DNA of 51,823 nt from CAYMKL01 sp964390805 (GTDB lineage Bacteria > Chloroflexota > Anaerolineae > VGOG01). Below the pieces are notes generated by a model. The model was not told where the DNA came from. It was given only the letters and a program-made list of their open reading frames with translations, and did not search any database. The stretch spans positions 1-51,823 of the forward strand of contig CAYMKL010000036.1 in assembly GCA_964390805.1 (NCBI GenBank). Reading direction: 5' to 3'. Shown here in pieces: positions 16,330 through 24,965 of this stretch. Both the position numbers and the translations under genes were made by a program. Position 1 is the first letter of the stretch; each line of letters opens with the position of its first letter.

Positions 16330-17721
16330 TTACTCCACTATCGGCCAGGCTGGTAGTATTGGGGCACCGATACGCTGCACGAGCGCGGCCCCAGCGGCGT
16401 CAACACGGCGATAGGCCTCGCGGGCATCCACACGCGTGAACTCACCGTGGTCAAAGATCGCCTCCCCATTGACGAAGACTGTATCCACGGTTTGAGACAA
16501 TGACGCGTAGATCAGATTGGACACCGGATCGTAGCGTGGATGAGACTCTGGCCGGTCGATCCTATGGATGACAAGATCGGCCTTCTTCCCTATTTCCAAG
16601 GAGCCTACTTCATCCTCTATTCCAAGGGCTTGGGCGCCGTGTATAGTGGCCATCTCTAACGCTGACTCTGCCGTAATCATCGGCAACTGACCTCTGACTT
16701 CTTTGAACATCATAGCCACAAGGTAAGCCGCTCGCGCAATGTCGTGTTTCCCAGATGGTCCGTCCGAACCCAAGGCCACTGGGATGCCGGCGGCTAGCAT
16801 TTCAGGGAAGCGGCCCACCCGTAGCGCGCCCCCGGCGCATCGAGCTGATTCGGCAGGGCAATGCACTACACAGGCGCCAGACCTTGCAACTAGCTCGATC
16901 TCCCGCTCTTCGACCCAAATCATGTGAACGAGTGTGAGATTGGGGGACAGGATGCCCAAATCGGCCAGGTGTTCGACGGGACGCTTCCCATACCGCTCGA
17001 GACTTTGGGTCACTTCACCCTCGTCCCAGGACTGGTGCATAATCATGGGTACACCATATTGGTCGGCCAAAGACTTGGCTTCGAGGAGCAGTCGATCCGA
17101 GGCGTAGCCCCTTCCTGTCAGTGTCACGGCGCAACGGATGCGTTGGTCGGAACGATAGGGGTAGCGTTCCAGTTGCTGCGTCAGTTTGTTGATACACTCT
17201 TCCGTTGATGTGAAGAAACGATCTACAGCCATGGGTACGTCAGCCACCTTATAGCCAGGTATGGCACGCATGCCCACCTCGTCAATGGCTCTAGCCGTCG
17301 CCGTCAACTCAAAAGAGGTTCCCGTATCGGCGTATGTGGTCGTACCACTCGCTACCATCTCCAAGCACGACAACAGTGTGCTGAGATATTCCTCTTCTGA
17401 GGTTACCGTCGCGTAGAATGGATACTTGATGTCACGCCAGGCTCGGCCCGGGTCAATGTTTTCTGGTATGAGCGCACGCGTCATATCGCTGATGGTATGT
17501 ACGTGGGCATCAATGAAACCAGGATGGACTAGGGCGCCAGCCAGGTCGCGCACACCTGCGGCCTCCACGTTTGGCGCCACCTCCCGGTCGGGACCAATGG
17601 CAACGATTCGCCCTTCTCCAATCGCGATAGAGCCATCGACAAGTATGTGACGAGCTATGTCCATTGTAAGTAGCAGCCCATGTCGGAGCAGGAGATCCGC
17701 TGTAATCCTCTCATTGCCCAA
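16330..17721 (-). CDS. Amidohydrolase (MTA/SAH deaminase / TrzN-like group)
   Basis: The 463-residue metal-dependent hydrolase has HPGFIDAHVHT near residues 66-76 with the first two metal histidines. It also has MIMHQSWDEGE (about 228), TLVHMIWVEE and the metal aspartate in ALGSDGPS, followed by the C-terminal GKKADLVIHRI beta-sandwich. This pattern is that of the ATZ/TRZ and methylthioadenosine/adenosylhomocysteine deaminase group, which remove amino or chloro groups from heterocycles. Start is a TTG at 17721 with AGGAGG six bases before it. It lies between the remnants of a lyase and a hydrolase, downstream of the permease genes, so it may act on the imported compound. The substrate cannot be named. 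Confidence 0.85.
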   Translation of the reverse strand: MGNERITADLLLRHGLLLTMDIARHILVDGSIAIGEGRIVAIGPDREVAPNVEAAGVRDLAGALVHPGFIDAHVHTISDMTRALIPENIDPGRAWRDIKYPFYATVTSEEEYLSTLLSCLEMVASGTTTYADTGTSFELTATARAIDEVGMRAIPGYKVADVPMAVDRFFTSTEECINKLTQQLERYPYRSDQRIRCAVTLTGRGYASDRLLLEAKSLADQYGVPMIMHQSWDEGEVTQSLERYGKRPVEHLADLGILSPNLTLVHMIWVEEREIELVARSGACVVHCPAESARCAGGALRVGRFPEMLAAGIPVALGSDGPSGKHDIARAAYLVAMMFKEVRGQLPMITAESALEMATIHGAQALGIEDEVGSLEIGKKADLVIHRIDRPESHPRYDPVSNLIYASLSQTVDTVFVNGEAIFDHGEFTRVDAREAYRRVDAAGAALVQRIGAPILPAWPIVE

Positions 17722-17830
17722 AGGCGACCTCCTCGGTTTGGCTTCTAGAAATCGGTCCCCAGTCTTGTTTAACGAGACACGTTCTCGCTCTCGCTAGTCG
17801 CAGGATCGCGAAACAATTCGGCCATATGTC

Positions 17831-18232
17831 TCAAGGTTTGTACTCCAAGAACTCCGGCACAGTCTCAGCAATAGCTCGTTTCAGTTCTGCAAAATCCTCA
17901 TCGGTCAACGGGCGGTTTGGCTTGCGCGTGCGACGGTTGCCAGGCAGCCAGCCGCCCATCTCCGCAAAAGCTTTGTCCAACGCCGGGGATGTGTAACCTT
18001 TCTGCTTCAGAGGTTTCACTGCCTTGATCACCCATTTGGTGAGTCGTTGGGAGATAGCGATCGCCTGCTGATGGTGACCACCGAGACACATCTGGTAATA
18101 TTCATGGAGAAACCTCGGGTTCATCATGAACCACGACGTATAAATTCCTCTGCGCCCGAACAGATGCGCCAGCGCGAAGAGGTGCTCACCGACAAAGTGG
18201 TTCATTTCGGGAGCAAGGATGACCAGTTCCAT
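17831..18232 (-). pseudogene. C-terminal remnant of a DHDPS-family lyase
   Basis: The 133-codon frame contains FGRRGIYTSWFMMNPRFLHEYYQMCLGG, which aligns with the C-terminal helical half of dihydrodipicolinate synthase/N-acetylneuraminate lyase proteins; compare LGARGYISHTADVYPRHDLQV in the intact homolog at 20465. The barrel half with the Schiff-base lysine is missing. A possible further piece in a second frame (VIVFSGDYRVAVQ, about 18300-18360) suggests a frameshift. It sits directly downstream of the permease genes, mirroring the intact lyase upstream of them. Not expected to be functional. Confidence 0.65.
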
Positions 18233-18400
18233 AGATAGTCTCGCAATGGCATGATTGCTTTCGAGCCAATCGAGGTCGGTACTTGTGGCAGGATGCGAGC
18301 ATAATCAGGACCATAGATCTTCTGTACCGCAACGCGGTAGTCGCCACTGAAGACGATCACCAGGGTGAAGTAAGAATCGCAACTCTGGATACTTACCCCC

Positions 18401-19306
18401 TCAGTTGATCTGCATCGTCGGGTCAAGGGCGTCACGGACTCCGTCCCCAACGAAGTTTATTGCCAATACGGCTATCAGGATAGCGAAACCTGGTGGAATC
18501 CAGAGCCACAGCATATCTTGGAGCACAGTCAGAGACTGTGCCTCGTTCAACATCTTCCCCCAACTAGACATGGGGGGCTTCACGCCCATTCCCAGGAAGC
18601 TCAAGGCGGCTTCCTGTAAGATAGCCGCGCCCGCCCCGAATGTTGCCGACACGACGATTGGTGCGCTGACGTTGGGCAAGATGTGGTTGAAGAGCAGATG
18701 TCGGTCCTTTACACCCATAGAGTGTACAGCCATAATAAAATCGGCCTCTTTTATCACCAATACCTGAGCCCTGACGAGCCGGCAAACCTGTGGCCATGAG
18801 ACGAACCCAATCACCAGCATCGCGTTCCATATGCTTGGTCCCACAATGGCTACCAACACAACGACTATCACTACGGGCGGGAAGGTAAACACGGCGTCTG
18901 CAAAGCGCGTGATCAGGTTGTCTATCAAACCGCCGTAGTAACCCGCAGCTATTCCCAGGACGGTACCCAGGAGCGTCGAAATCCAAACCGACACCAATCC
19001 TACTGCGAGTGAGGTACGCGCCCCATAGACCAGGCGGGCCCACACATCCCGTCCTTTGAGGTCCGTGCCCAGAATGTGATCCCTGCACGGAGCCTTCAGG
19101 ACGCTCCTGAGGTCAATCGAGTACGGATCTTTCAGCGAGACAACAGGCGCCAGGATGGCAATCAGCACCAGGATCGTGAGTACACTCAGGCCTATCATGG
19201 CCAGTTTGTGTCTACAGAATCGTCGCAGAGCCTGTTGCCATAGAGATTGCGATGCTCTCTGTGTGGCGGAGAATAGGCGATCGGTTCCAGTGAACGAAGT
19301 GCCCAT
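18401..19306 (-). CDS. ABC transporter permease, DppC/OppC type
   Basis: The 301-residue inner-membrane protein has an N-terminal membrane helix (LAMIGLSVLTILVLIAILAP) and the conserved HILGTDLKGRDVWARLVYGARTSL segment of DppC-type permeases. Four or five further helices follow. The EAA loop for the ATPase is near HSMGVKDRHLLFNHILPN. The ALSFLGMGVKPPMSSWGKML motif and the C-terminal NFVGDGVRDALDP are standard. The ATG at 19306 is preferred over a TTG at 19330 because GAGGGA is seven bases upstream. With the DppB-type gene and the binding protein it forms an importer for peptides or other small solutes. No ATPase gene is adjacent. Confidence 0.93.
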   Translation of the reverse strand: MGTSFTGTDRLFSATQRASQSLWQQALRRFCRHKLAMIGLSVLTILVLIAILAPVVSLKDPYSIDLRSVLKAPCRDHILGTDLKGRDVWARLVYGARTSLAVGLVSVWISTLLGTVLGIAAGYYGGLIDNLITRFADAVFTFPPVVIVVVLVAIVGPSIWNAMLVIGFVSWPQVCRLVRAQVLVIKEADFIMAVHSMGVKDRHLLFNHILPNVSAPIVVSATFGAGAAILQEAALSFLGMGVKPPMSSWGKMLNEAQSLTVLQDMLWLWIPPGFAILIAVLAINFVGDGVRDALDPTMQIN

Positions 19307-19445
19307 TCGTGTTCCCTCAGTCTTTGTCAATACTCCACCTCGCCCCCGGTTACTTCCTGTCCGACAACATCAAGACGATCGCTTCCACGCGTGTTGTCGT
19401 CCCTCGTCCACACCCGATATCGCGTGGCATGGCTCCAAGGACGCT

Positions 19446-20402
19446 TTAGTACCTGACCCTGGGGTCCGCATAGGCATACACGACATCTGCGATCAGATTA
19501 CCCAGAAACACCAAGATGGCAATGATCAGTGTGATGCCCATCAGTAATGTGTAGTCCCGTGTGCGTACCGAATCCACGAGCAACCGGCCCATGCCAGGCC
19601 AGGCAAATACGGTCTCTGTGATCACCGCACCTGAAAACAATCGGGGTAGAGTAAGTCCCATAAGGGTAATAATGGGCATCAGAGCATTGGGTAATGCGTG
19701 CCTTAGGATGACCCAGCGCTCCTTCAATCCCTTGCCCCGCGCCGTCCGGAGATAATCCAGCCCCAGCACCTCCAGCACACTGGCGCGCGTGTAACGCGCG
19801 TAGGTGGCAGCAGATGCTAACCCCAGCACCGTTGCTGGCATGATGAGGTGCGCCAACGCGTCTGCCAGCGTATCCGTCTCCGCTAAGGAGGACATGCCTG
19901 CTGTGGGTAGTACCTTCAGCCTCAACGAGAATATGAAAATCCCCAGCATTCCCAGAAAGAACACCGGAATGGATAACCCAAGGAAAGACGAAACCGTCAC
20001 CACATAGTCCAATACCGAGTATTGCCTGATGGCGGAGACGATGCCCACAGGCACCCCGATGGCAACGGCAAGCAGGAACCCGGCCAGCGTCAAACGTAAA
20101 GTGGCGCCACACCGCTGGGCGATGCGTGCCAGGACAGATTGGCCGGTGAAGTCTGAATAGCCTAGGTTCCCACGCAACACCTCTTTCAGCCAGATTAGGT
20201 AACGCACTGGCAGAGGCTTGTTAAGTCCCAACCGCTCCCGGGTGGCCTGGAGAAACTCCTCATCAAACCCAGACGACATAGGATCGATCAAAGCAGTGAC
20301 TGGGTCACCCGGCGCCAGATTGATGAATGTATAGATCAGAAATGTCACAAGGATGAACGTCGGAATGGTGATAAGAAACCTACGTAGTATGAATTGACCC
20401 AT
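19446..20402 (-). CDS. ABC transporter permease, DppB/OppB type
   Basis: The 318-residue inner-membrane protein begins MGQFILRRFLITIPTFILV, the usual first helix of DppB-type permeases. It has the NLAPGDPVTALIDP segment and the RLGLNKPLPVRYLIWL region. Its EAA loop is in ARGKGLKERWVILRHALPNALMP and it ends DVVYAYADPRVRY. GGAGG just before the ATG at 20402 decides the start over an upstream in-frame ATG at 20420. It pairs with the DppC-type gene 140 bases downstream; that gap shows no feature. The substrate is set by the binding protein at 21527. Confidence 0.93.
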   Translation of the reverse strand: MGQFILRRFLITIPTFILVTFLIYTFINLAPGDPVTALIDPMSSGFDEEFLQATRERLGLNKPLPVRYLIWLKEVLRGNLGYSDFTGQSVLARIAQRCGATLRLTLAGFLLAVAIGVPVGIVSAIRQYSVLDYVVTVSSFLGLSIPVFFLGMLGIFIFSLRLKVLPTAGMSSLAETDTLADALAHLIMPATVLGLASAATYARYTRASVLEVLGLDYLRTARGKGLKERWVILRHALPNALMPIITLMGLTLPRLFSGAVITETVFAWPGMGRLLVDSVRTRDYTLLMGITLIIAILVFLGNLIADVVYAYADPRVRY

Positions 20403-20464
20403 CAGATCCTCCAAGCGCATCGTTGAAGATATTCATCCCGCGCCTTTTCAGGCCACATGCTTAT

Positions 20465-21412
20465 CTATTGCACGACAGGCCAGCCAAGGCTGACCAGCAA
20501 CTCTCGCAGCTCGGCCATCTCTTCCCCGCTCAGGGGCAGCGATGGCGGGCGCGAGACTCCCATAGGATACCCCATGAGGGCCATCATCCCCTTCTTCACA
20601 CGGGCTAGCCCTCCCGATTGCCGGGTAACCTTACTGTGAAACTGCCACACCGGGGTAAAGACTCGGTCAAACAGAGTCTTGGCCTCGTCGTACTGCCCGC
20701 TCTCCAACAGCTCCCAGACCTGCAGATCGTGCCGCGGGTAGACATCGGCAGTGTGGCTGATATAACCTCGGGCGCCCAGCTTATGGGTGTACGCCACTTT
20801 CTTGCTGTTATCAATGACGTTGAAGATGTGGGCAAACTTCTGCATATCCTCATACTTGATGCCCGACGGAAACGGGATAGCTGCTGCGCCCCACTTGATA
20901 GCTACCACATGCTCAAAGTCGGCCATCTTGAGAAAGGTCTCCGGGGCGATGCTGCCATGGCGCAGCCAGTGGGTGTTATAGATCATGATCCCAATGTCAA
21001 TGGCTTCGGAGATGGCTTCGAAGTGGCGCAGGATGTCGTCCTGGGTTGGTGCGCTGAAGATGGGGGGAGATATCTGTAACCCGATAGCCCCCAGGTCCTG
21101 AGCCCGTTTGGCATCCTCGATGGCGCGTACGGTGTCCTTGTAGTGGATAGCACACTCCACCGCCGCCTTGCCCTTTGCTGCCTGCACCACTGTCCGCAGG
21201 AGATGGGGCCACTCATCTTCTCGCAGCATGGGGCCCTCACCCATGGCTGCACCCACCTTGATCACCGCCTTCCCAGCAACCAAGCCGTTCTGCACCCAGT
21301 ACTGGGTGACAGCCGCCATCCGCCCGTAGTCCACCTCGAACTGGTCATCGAACGGGGTGGACACCGCGGCCATGGGTCCCTGCATCAGTTTTTTGAGTTC
21401 GTCGCGTGCCAT
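20465..21412 (-). CDS. DHDPS/N-acetylneuraminate lyase family protein
   Basis: The 315-residue TIM-barrel lyase has the family start MQGPMAAVSTPFDD, the active-site tyrosine region IMIYNTHWLRHG (about residue 150) and the Schiff-base lysine in VVAIKWGAAAI (about 177). These class I enzymes cleave or form bonds next to a pyruvate-derived carbon; family members act on dihydrodipicolinate, sialic acid, keto-deoxy sugar acids and others. The ATG at 21412 has AGGAGAG upstream; a 36-codon extension has none. It lies between the binding protein and the permeases, so it probably processes what they import. The product cannot be named from sequence. Confidence 0.88.
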   Translation of the reverse strand: MARDELKKLMQGPMAAVSTPFDDQFEVDYGRMAAVTQYWVQNGLVAGKAVIKVGAAMGEGPMLREDEWPHLLRTVVQAAKGKAAVECAIHYKDTVRAIEDAKRAQDLGAIGLQISPPIFSAPTQDDILRHFEAISEAIDIGIMIYNTHWLRHGSIAPETFLKMADFEHVVAIKWGAAAIPFPSGIKYEDMQKFAHIFNVIDNSKKVAYTHKLGARGYISHTADVYPRHDLQVWELLESGQYDEAKTLFDRVFTPVWQFHSKVTRQSGGLARVKKGMMALMGYPMGVSRPPSLPLSGEEMAELRELLVSLGWPVVQ

Positions 21413-21480
21413 AGCATCTCTCCTAATCATAAAGGGTGTTGACTCCACCCCGACACTCGGACCATCTCTGGGGAGGGTAA

Positions 21481-21513
21481 GATGGGCTGCCGCGGCAAGC
21501 GCGGCAGCCCATC
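21481..21513 (-). terminator. 14-base perfect hairpin between binding protein and lyase genes
   Basis: GATGGGCTGCCGCG (21481-21494) pairs fully with CGCGGCAGCCCATC (21500-21513) around a five-base loop. It begins 14 bases after the binding-protein stop on the minus strand. No U-run follows, so it is more likely a 3' stabiliser or partial attenuator that keeps binding-protein mRNA abundant than a full terminator. Confidence 0.65.
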
Positions 21514-21526
21514 CCTGCACCGATTT

Positions 21527-23368
21527 CTATTGCTTCAGCATCCAGTTATGAACGTCCCGGAATCGGGCTAAGTGGTTAGTATTGGGATCCCACTCTGCAT
21601 CCATGCCCACAAGCCGTGTGCTGATCGCCGACATGTAGGTCGGAGCAGCGAACCAAACGATGGGTACTTCCTCGTTCTGAATCTTCACTGCCTCCTTGTA
21701 GAGCGGAGCACGATCCTCGATCTTCGTCAGTTGGGCTGCCTCCAGGATCAGTGCATCCCACTCGGTGTTGCACCAGCGCTGGTGGCCACGCCCTCCCTTG
21801 GTGAACCAGTAGTCACAGCCGTATCTTGGGAGCCAATCGTTAGGATCCCAGAACCCCCCCGCACCGGCTTGCAAGAGGTCCCACTCACCGGATGTACTTA
21901 CCTCGATCCAACGCTGAACGTCCATTGAGGTCACGTCCACCTTCATCCCGATGTCCCTGAGATTCGCCTGTGCGATTTCAGCGAAGGCGCCGCGCAGCTT
22001 GTTGCCGGGGTAGTAGAAATAGCGCACCACGTAGTCGAAATCCCAACCGGCTTCCTCCAGCAACTGCCTGGCCTTGTCCGGGTTGTACTCGTACAGGTTC
22101 AACTCGGATTCAGGCGGCAGAGCCCACCCAGGCTGGATGGGGATGCTGGGGATGGTGCGGCCATGTCCACCCAACACGGATTCCACGTAGCCCTCGCGAT
22201 CAAGGGCGTAATACAGTGCCTGACGCGTCCGCTTGTCGGCGAACACGCCCTCGCAGTTCGGCGCTACGAACCACGGCCACGTGTCATTGGACCTCTCCAG
22301 GACTGTGACGTTGGGCAGAGCGTCCATGCGGTCGTAGTCGGTGGCTGGGAGGTCTATGATATAGTCAATCTCACCCCGCTCCAGCATGGCCAGGCCGGTG
22401 TCCACGTTGGCGATGCGGGCGATGATCTTCTCGATGTGCGGCTTGCCCAAGTAATAGTCGTCAAATCGCTCGAAGGTCATGTGATCGTCCTCAACCCACT
22501 CTACGAGCTTGAACGGGCCAAGTCCGACGAAGTCCCTGGCCTCCTCGCTCTTGCCCATGTCCTCGGGCTTCATGTGCTCGAAACGATGAGCCGGGACGAC
22601 AGAGGCAAAGGCTGTGTTGACGAAGAGGAGCGCGAAGCTGGGGTTGCGCTCCTTCAGGGTAAACCTGATGGTGTACTCATCCACCATCTCAAGGCCAGGT
22701 ATGTCATCTGCCTCGCCGTTCCAGAACTCCTCCGCGCCTACGATGCCAAACCACCGCGTGTAGTCCTGTGGCGTTGCCTCGGGGGTCAAGTTGAGCTTGA
22801 GGGTGAACACCACATCCTTGGCTGTGAACGGTTCGCCGTCGTGCCACTTGACATCATTGCGCAGATGTAGCGTGTACACCAGGCCGTCGTCTGAGATGTC
22901 GAGGCTGTCGGCCATACGCGGCGTGATCAACCCGTCGGACTCCTGCCAAAGCAACTGGTCGTGGGCCAACTGGTAAATCCAAAGGGTCTCCCGTCCGCGG
23001 TTGTAGATGGGCCAGATCCCAGGTGCGCTGGCCTCGAAGAGCACGTATAGTGTACCTCCCTCCTTGGCCTCTGTCTCCGGGGTTGGGGTGGGCGGTGGCA
23101 GCGGCGTGGGCGTCACCACGACTTGCACCTCTTTCTCGACCTCAACGGTCTTGACGACCTCCTTCTCGACCACCACTTCCTTCTCCACCTCAATGGTGAC
23201 CGGGACCTCCTTCTCGACCACCACTTCCTTCTCCACCTCAATGGTGACCGGGACCTGTTTCTCGACGACGACCTCCTTCTCGACCACCTCTGGGGTGGGC
23301 GTAGCGCAGGCGGTCAAGAAGCTGGCCAGTACGGCCACAAGCATTAGCAAACTGGCTAACCTTTTCAT
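21527..23368 (-). CDS. Family 5 extracellular solute-binding lipoprotein (ABC importer)
   Basis: The 613-residue precursor has a lipoprotein signal peptide (LASFLTAC, lipid-bearing Cys21). A repeat linker follows (residues about 28-96) made of EVEKEVVVEK-type units and a Pro/Thr spacer (VVTPTPLPPPTPTP). Then comes a family 5 binding domain: LWQESDGLITPRMADSLDISDDGLVYTLHLRNDVKWHDGEPFTAKDVVFTLK is the signature region. The family binds peptides, nickel, opines or sugars outside the membrane for DppBC-type importers. The linker type is common in Chloroflexota. The lyase and both permease genes follow on the same strand. The 5' leader of this gene is 85 percent identical to that of the oxidoreductase gene at 24687. 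Confidence 0.93.
   Translation of the reverse strand: MKRLASLLMLVAVLASFLTACATPTPEVVEKEVVVEKQVPVTIEVEKEVVVEKEVPVTIEVEKEVVVEKEVVKTVEVEKEVQVVVTPTPLPPPTPTPETEAKEGGTLYVLFEASAPGIWPIYNRGRETLWIYQLAHDQLLWQESDGLITPRMADSLDISDDGLVYTLHLRNDVKWHDGEPFTAKDVVFTLKLNLTPEATPQDYTRWFGIVGAEEFWNGEADDIPGLEMVDEYTIRFTLKERNPSFALLFVNTAFASVVPAHRFEHMKPEDMGKSEEARDFVGLGPFKLVEWVEDDHMTFERFDDYYLGKPHIEKIIARIANVDTGLAMLERGEIDYIIDLPATDYDRMDALPNVTVLERSNDTWPWFVAPNCEGVFADKRTRQALYYALDREGYVESVLGGHGRTIPSIPIQPGWALPPESELNLYEYNPDKARQLLEEAGWDFDYVVRYFYYPGNKLRGAFAEIAQANLRDIGMKVDVTSMDVQRWIEVSTSGEWDLLQAGAGGFWDPNDWLPRYGCDYWFTKGGRGHQRWCNTEWDALILEAAQLTKIEDRAPLYKEAVKIQNEEVPIVWFAAPTYMSAISTRLVGMDAEWDPNTNHLARFRDVHNWMLKQ
23159..23254. repeat. Two perfect 48-base tandem copies within the lipoprotein linker
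   Basis: Bases 23159-23206 and 23207-23254 are identical. They encode a 16-residue unit (VPVTIEVEKEVVVEKE). Perfect identity at DNA level points to a recent duplication, so linker length probably varies between strains. Confidence 0.9.
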
Positions 23369-23374
23369 TACTTA

Positions 23375-23462
23375 CTCTTCTCCTTTTTAAGATTTGACTG
23401 GCGACGCTCTCATCGAGCGTCTGGGCTGTTAAACGACGAGATGGCTCGATCTATCACCTCCT
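23375..23462 (-). repeat. Leader repeat, copy 1 (before the binding-protein gene)
   Basis: This 88-base segment matches 24692-24779 at 75 of 88 positions without gaps. It includes the ribosome site, a hairpin (GACGCTC 23403-23409 with GAGCGTC 23415-23421) and a GGCTGTTAAAC stretch. Each copy leads straight into an ATG, so the leader has been duplicated along with the tail of the PanB-like gene. Confidence 0.8.
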
Positions 23463-23486
23463 CTCATGAGCTTCAGCTACTGTGAG

Positions 23487-23687
23487 CTACGGCCCTGCGT
23501 CAAAAACCTCTACTTCGGCCCACACCCTATCATCAGTGGTTGCATTATCGATGCCGGCGGTGGGAAACGCGCTCGATCGAACGTCCTCTCTATACCGAGC
23601 AAAAGCCCGGCTGATGAAGCTTCTTGCCCTCACTATGACTTCTGTTTTGACGGCTGCCCTATCCACTGTATTCGGAGAATAGCACTC
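23487..23687 (-). pseudogene. Degenerate duplicate of the PanB-like gene's 3' end
   Basis: The frame ending at 23487 reads VKTEVIVRARSFISRAFARY and EDVRSSAFPTAGIDNATTDDRVWAEVE. This aligns residue by residue with the C-terminus of the PanB-like protein at 24966 (QFKKDVRSGAFPTPDIVNATFDDEVWAKVKA). Only about the last 65 codons remain. The oxidoreductase gene ends within its upstream edge. Together with the leader repeat it shows that a PanB-tail-plus-leader block was duplicated on both sides of the oxidoreductase gene. Confidence 0.8.
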
Positions 23688-24687
23688 AGCATAAGATATC
23701 TCTAACAATGACAGCTTTACCTTCTTGCTGAGATTTGAGAGCAGCAACGATAACGGCTAAAGCTCTGACTGCTTCTCTTCCACCTACCTCGGGGGCTTTT
23801 TCCGTCCGAATGCAGCATCCAAATTCCTCTATTTCCTCAAGTACCATACTACTCATATCGCTTTCGGGCAGGGGAATCTTTTCTCGCCCGGCTTCTCGTA
23901 TCAATGTCAGTCCGGTGTCTTTGTCGAAGTGTACTGATGCCTCACTGCATCGTAGCGTGATCTGGTAGTATGGGTGATCCACAGCATAACTAGACGAGAT
24001 ATATCCAAGGACGCCACCTTCGAATTCCAGCATGGTTCCCGTCAAATCATCAATAGGAGCCTGAATGAAGCGATGTCTTTGCCAGGCAAGTACTTGCTCG
24101 ACGGGTCCAAGCAAGTATTGTAATGTATCGGCAGGGTGAATAGCTAATTGCATTAGAGGACCGCCAGGACACCGCTCTCTACTCCACCGCCATTCTCCCC
24201 GGGAAAGTTGGTATCCCCTGCCTGAAGATAACGTAGATTCCAATGTGATAGGCGTCCCGAGCTCTCCACAGTCTAGCATAGATTTAATTCGACGGATCGC
24301 TGGATCACGTCGAAGCTGGTGACCAACAGCCAGGGTTACATTGGCTTGTTTACAAGCGGCAATCATTTCAATAGCATCGTCCAGTGTGTTAGCAATGGGC
24401 TTGTCAACCAGGACTGATTTGCCATGCCTGGCGGCAACTACCGCTTGTTCCCGATGAACGTCGTTGGGCGTCACCAGAACGACGCCTTCAACAGAGGGAT
24501 CTTCCAAGATTGTTTCATAAGAGGGAGCGGGCCGGCTGCTGTACTTCTCGGCAAACGCTAGTCGCCTACTTTCTGTGCGGCTGTACACCCAGACCCAATC
24601 AATCTTGGGGCTGGCTAGTGTCGCGTTCATGATAGCTTGTCCCCACTTTCCTAAACCAACCAGGGCCAGCCGTACTGGTGCTTCCAT
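23686..24687 (-). CDS. Gfo/Idh/MocA family NAD(P)-dependent oxidoreductase
   Basis: The 333-residue protein has an N-terminal Rossmann domain with LALVGLGKWGQ (about residues 6-16), the conserved VDKPIANTLDDA lysine-proline motif (about 93-104) and the PLMQLAIHPADTLQYLLG region, where the family's active-site His lies. These enzymes oxidise or epimerise sugars, inositols and related polyols or reduce imines. AAGGAAAAG precedes the ATG within the leader repeat. It is flanked by direct repeats of PanB-tail and leader, so it may have entered or been duplicated with that block. The substrate is unknown but a sugar or sugar acid is likely. Confidence 0.87.
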   Translation of the reverse strand: MEAPVRLALVGLGKWGQAIMNATLASPKIDWVWVYSRTESRRLAFAEKYSSRPAPSYETILEDPSVEGVVLVTPNDVHREQAVVAARHGKSVLVDKPIANTLDDAIEMIAACKQANVTLAVGHQLRRDPAIRRIKSMLDCGELGTPITLESTLSSGRGYQLSRGEWRWSRERCPGGPLMQLAIHPADTLQYLLGPVEQVLAWQRHRFIQAPIDDLTGTMLEFEGGVLGYISSSYAVDHPYYQITLRCSEASVHFDKDTGLTLIREAGREKIPLPESDMSSMVLEEIEEFGCCIRTEKAPEVGGREAVRALAVIVAALKSQQEGKAVIVRDILC

Positions 24688-24691
24688 TTCG

Positions 24692-24779
24692 CTCTTTTCC
24701 TTTTTGAGACTTGACTGGCGACGCCCTCAGTGAGCGCCAGGGCTGTTAAACAACGAGATTGCTCGATTGACCACCTCCT
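24692..24779 (-). repeat. Leader repeat, copy 2 (before the oxidoreductase gene)
   Basis: Partner of the 23375-23462 copy. Here the hairpin bases have changed but can still partly pair. Upstream on the minus strand comes a large hairpin and then the intact PanB-like gene. Confidence 0.8.
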
Positions 24780-24805
24780 TTCGCAATCGAGCTTTCCCGG
24801 AAAGT

Positions 24806-24882
24806 GCTCGGAGCCCCGTCCCCGGGGCGACTCTTGCAGGGTGACTTCGCTGGCGACGCCCCCGGGGACGGGGGCTGAGAGC
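24806..24882. repeat. Long G/C-rich inverted repeat between PanB-like and oxidoreductase genes
   Basis: GCTCGGAGCCCCGTCCCCGG (24806-24825) is mirrored by CCGGGGACGGGGGCTGAGAGC (24862-24882) with one bulge and one or two mismatches. The arms may extend outward to 24792 and 24905 through TCCCGGAAAG/CTTTCCGGA. No U-run is present. It may act as a transcript-processing or partial terminator structure. It accounts for most of the 24780-24965 gap. Confidence 0.6.
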
Positions 24883-24965
24883 ATTTTCAAGGACTTTCCG
24901 GAAGATCTCATTCCTTCAGTATCACGTCCCGTTGGGTTCTATGATGGATGGCTTCGATGGTCTGG

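Noticed and set aside
23007..23390. Long plus-strand frames rich in Thr/Ser opposite the binding-protein linker, and similar ones opposite 44150-44602.
   Set aside because: They are shadows of the repetitive Val/Glu/Lys linker codons.
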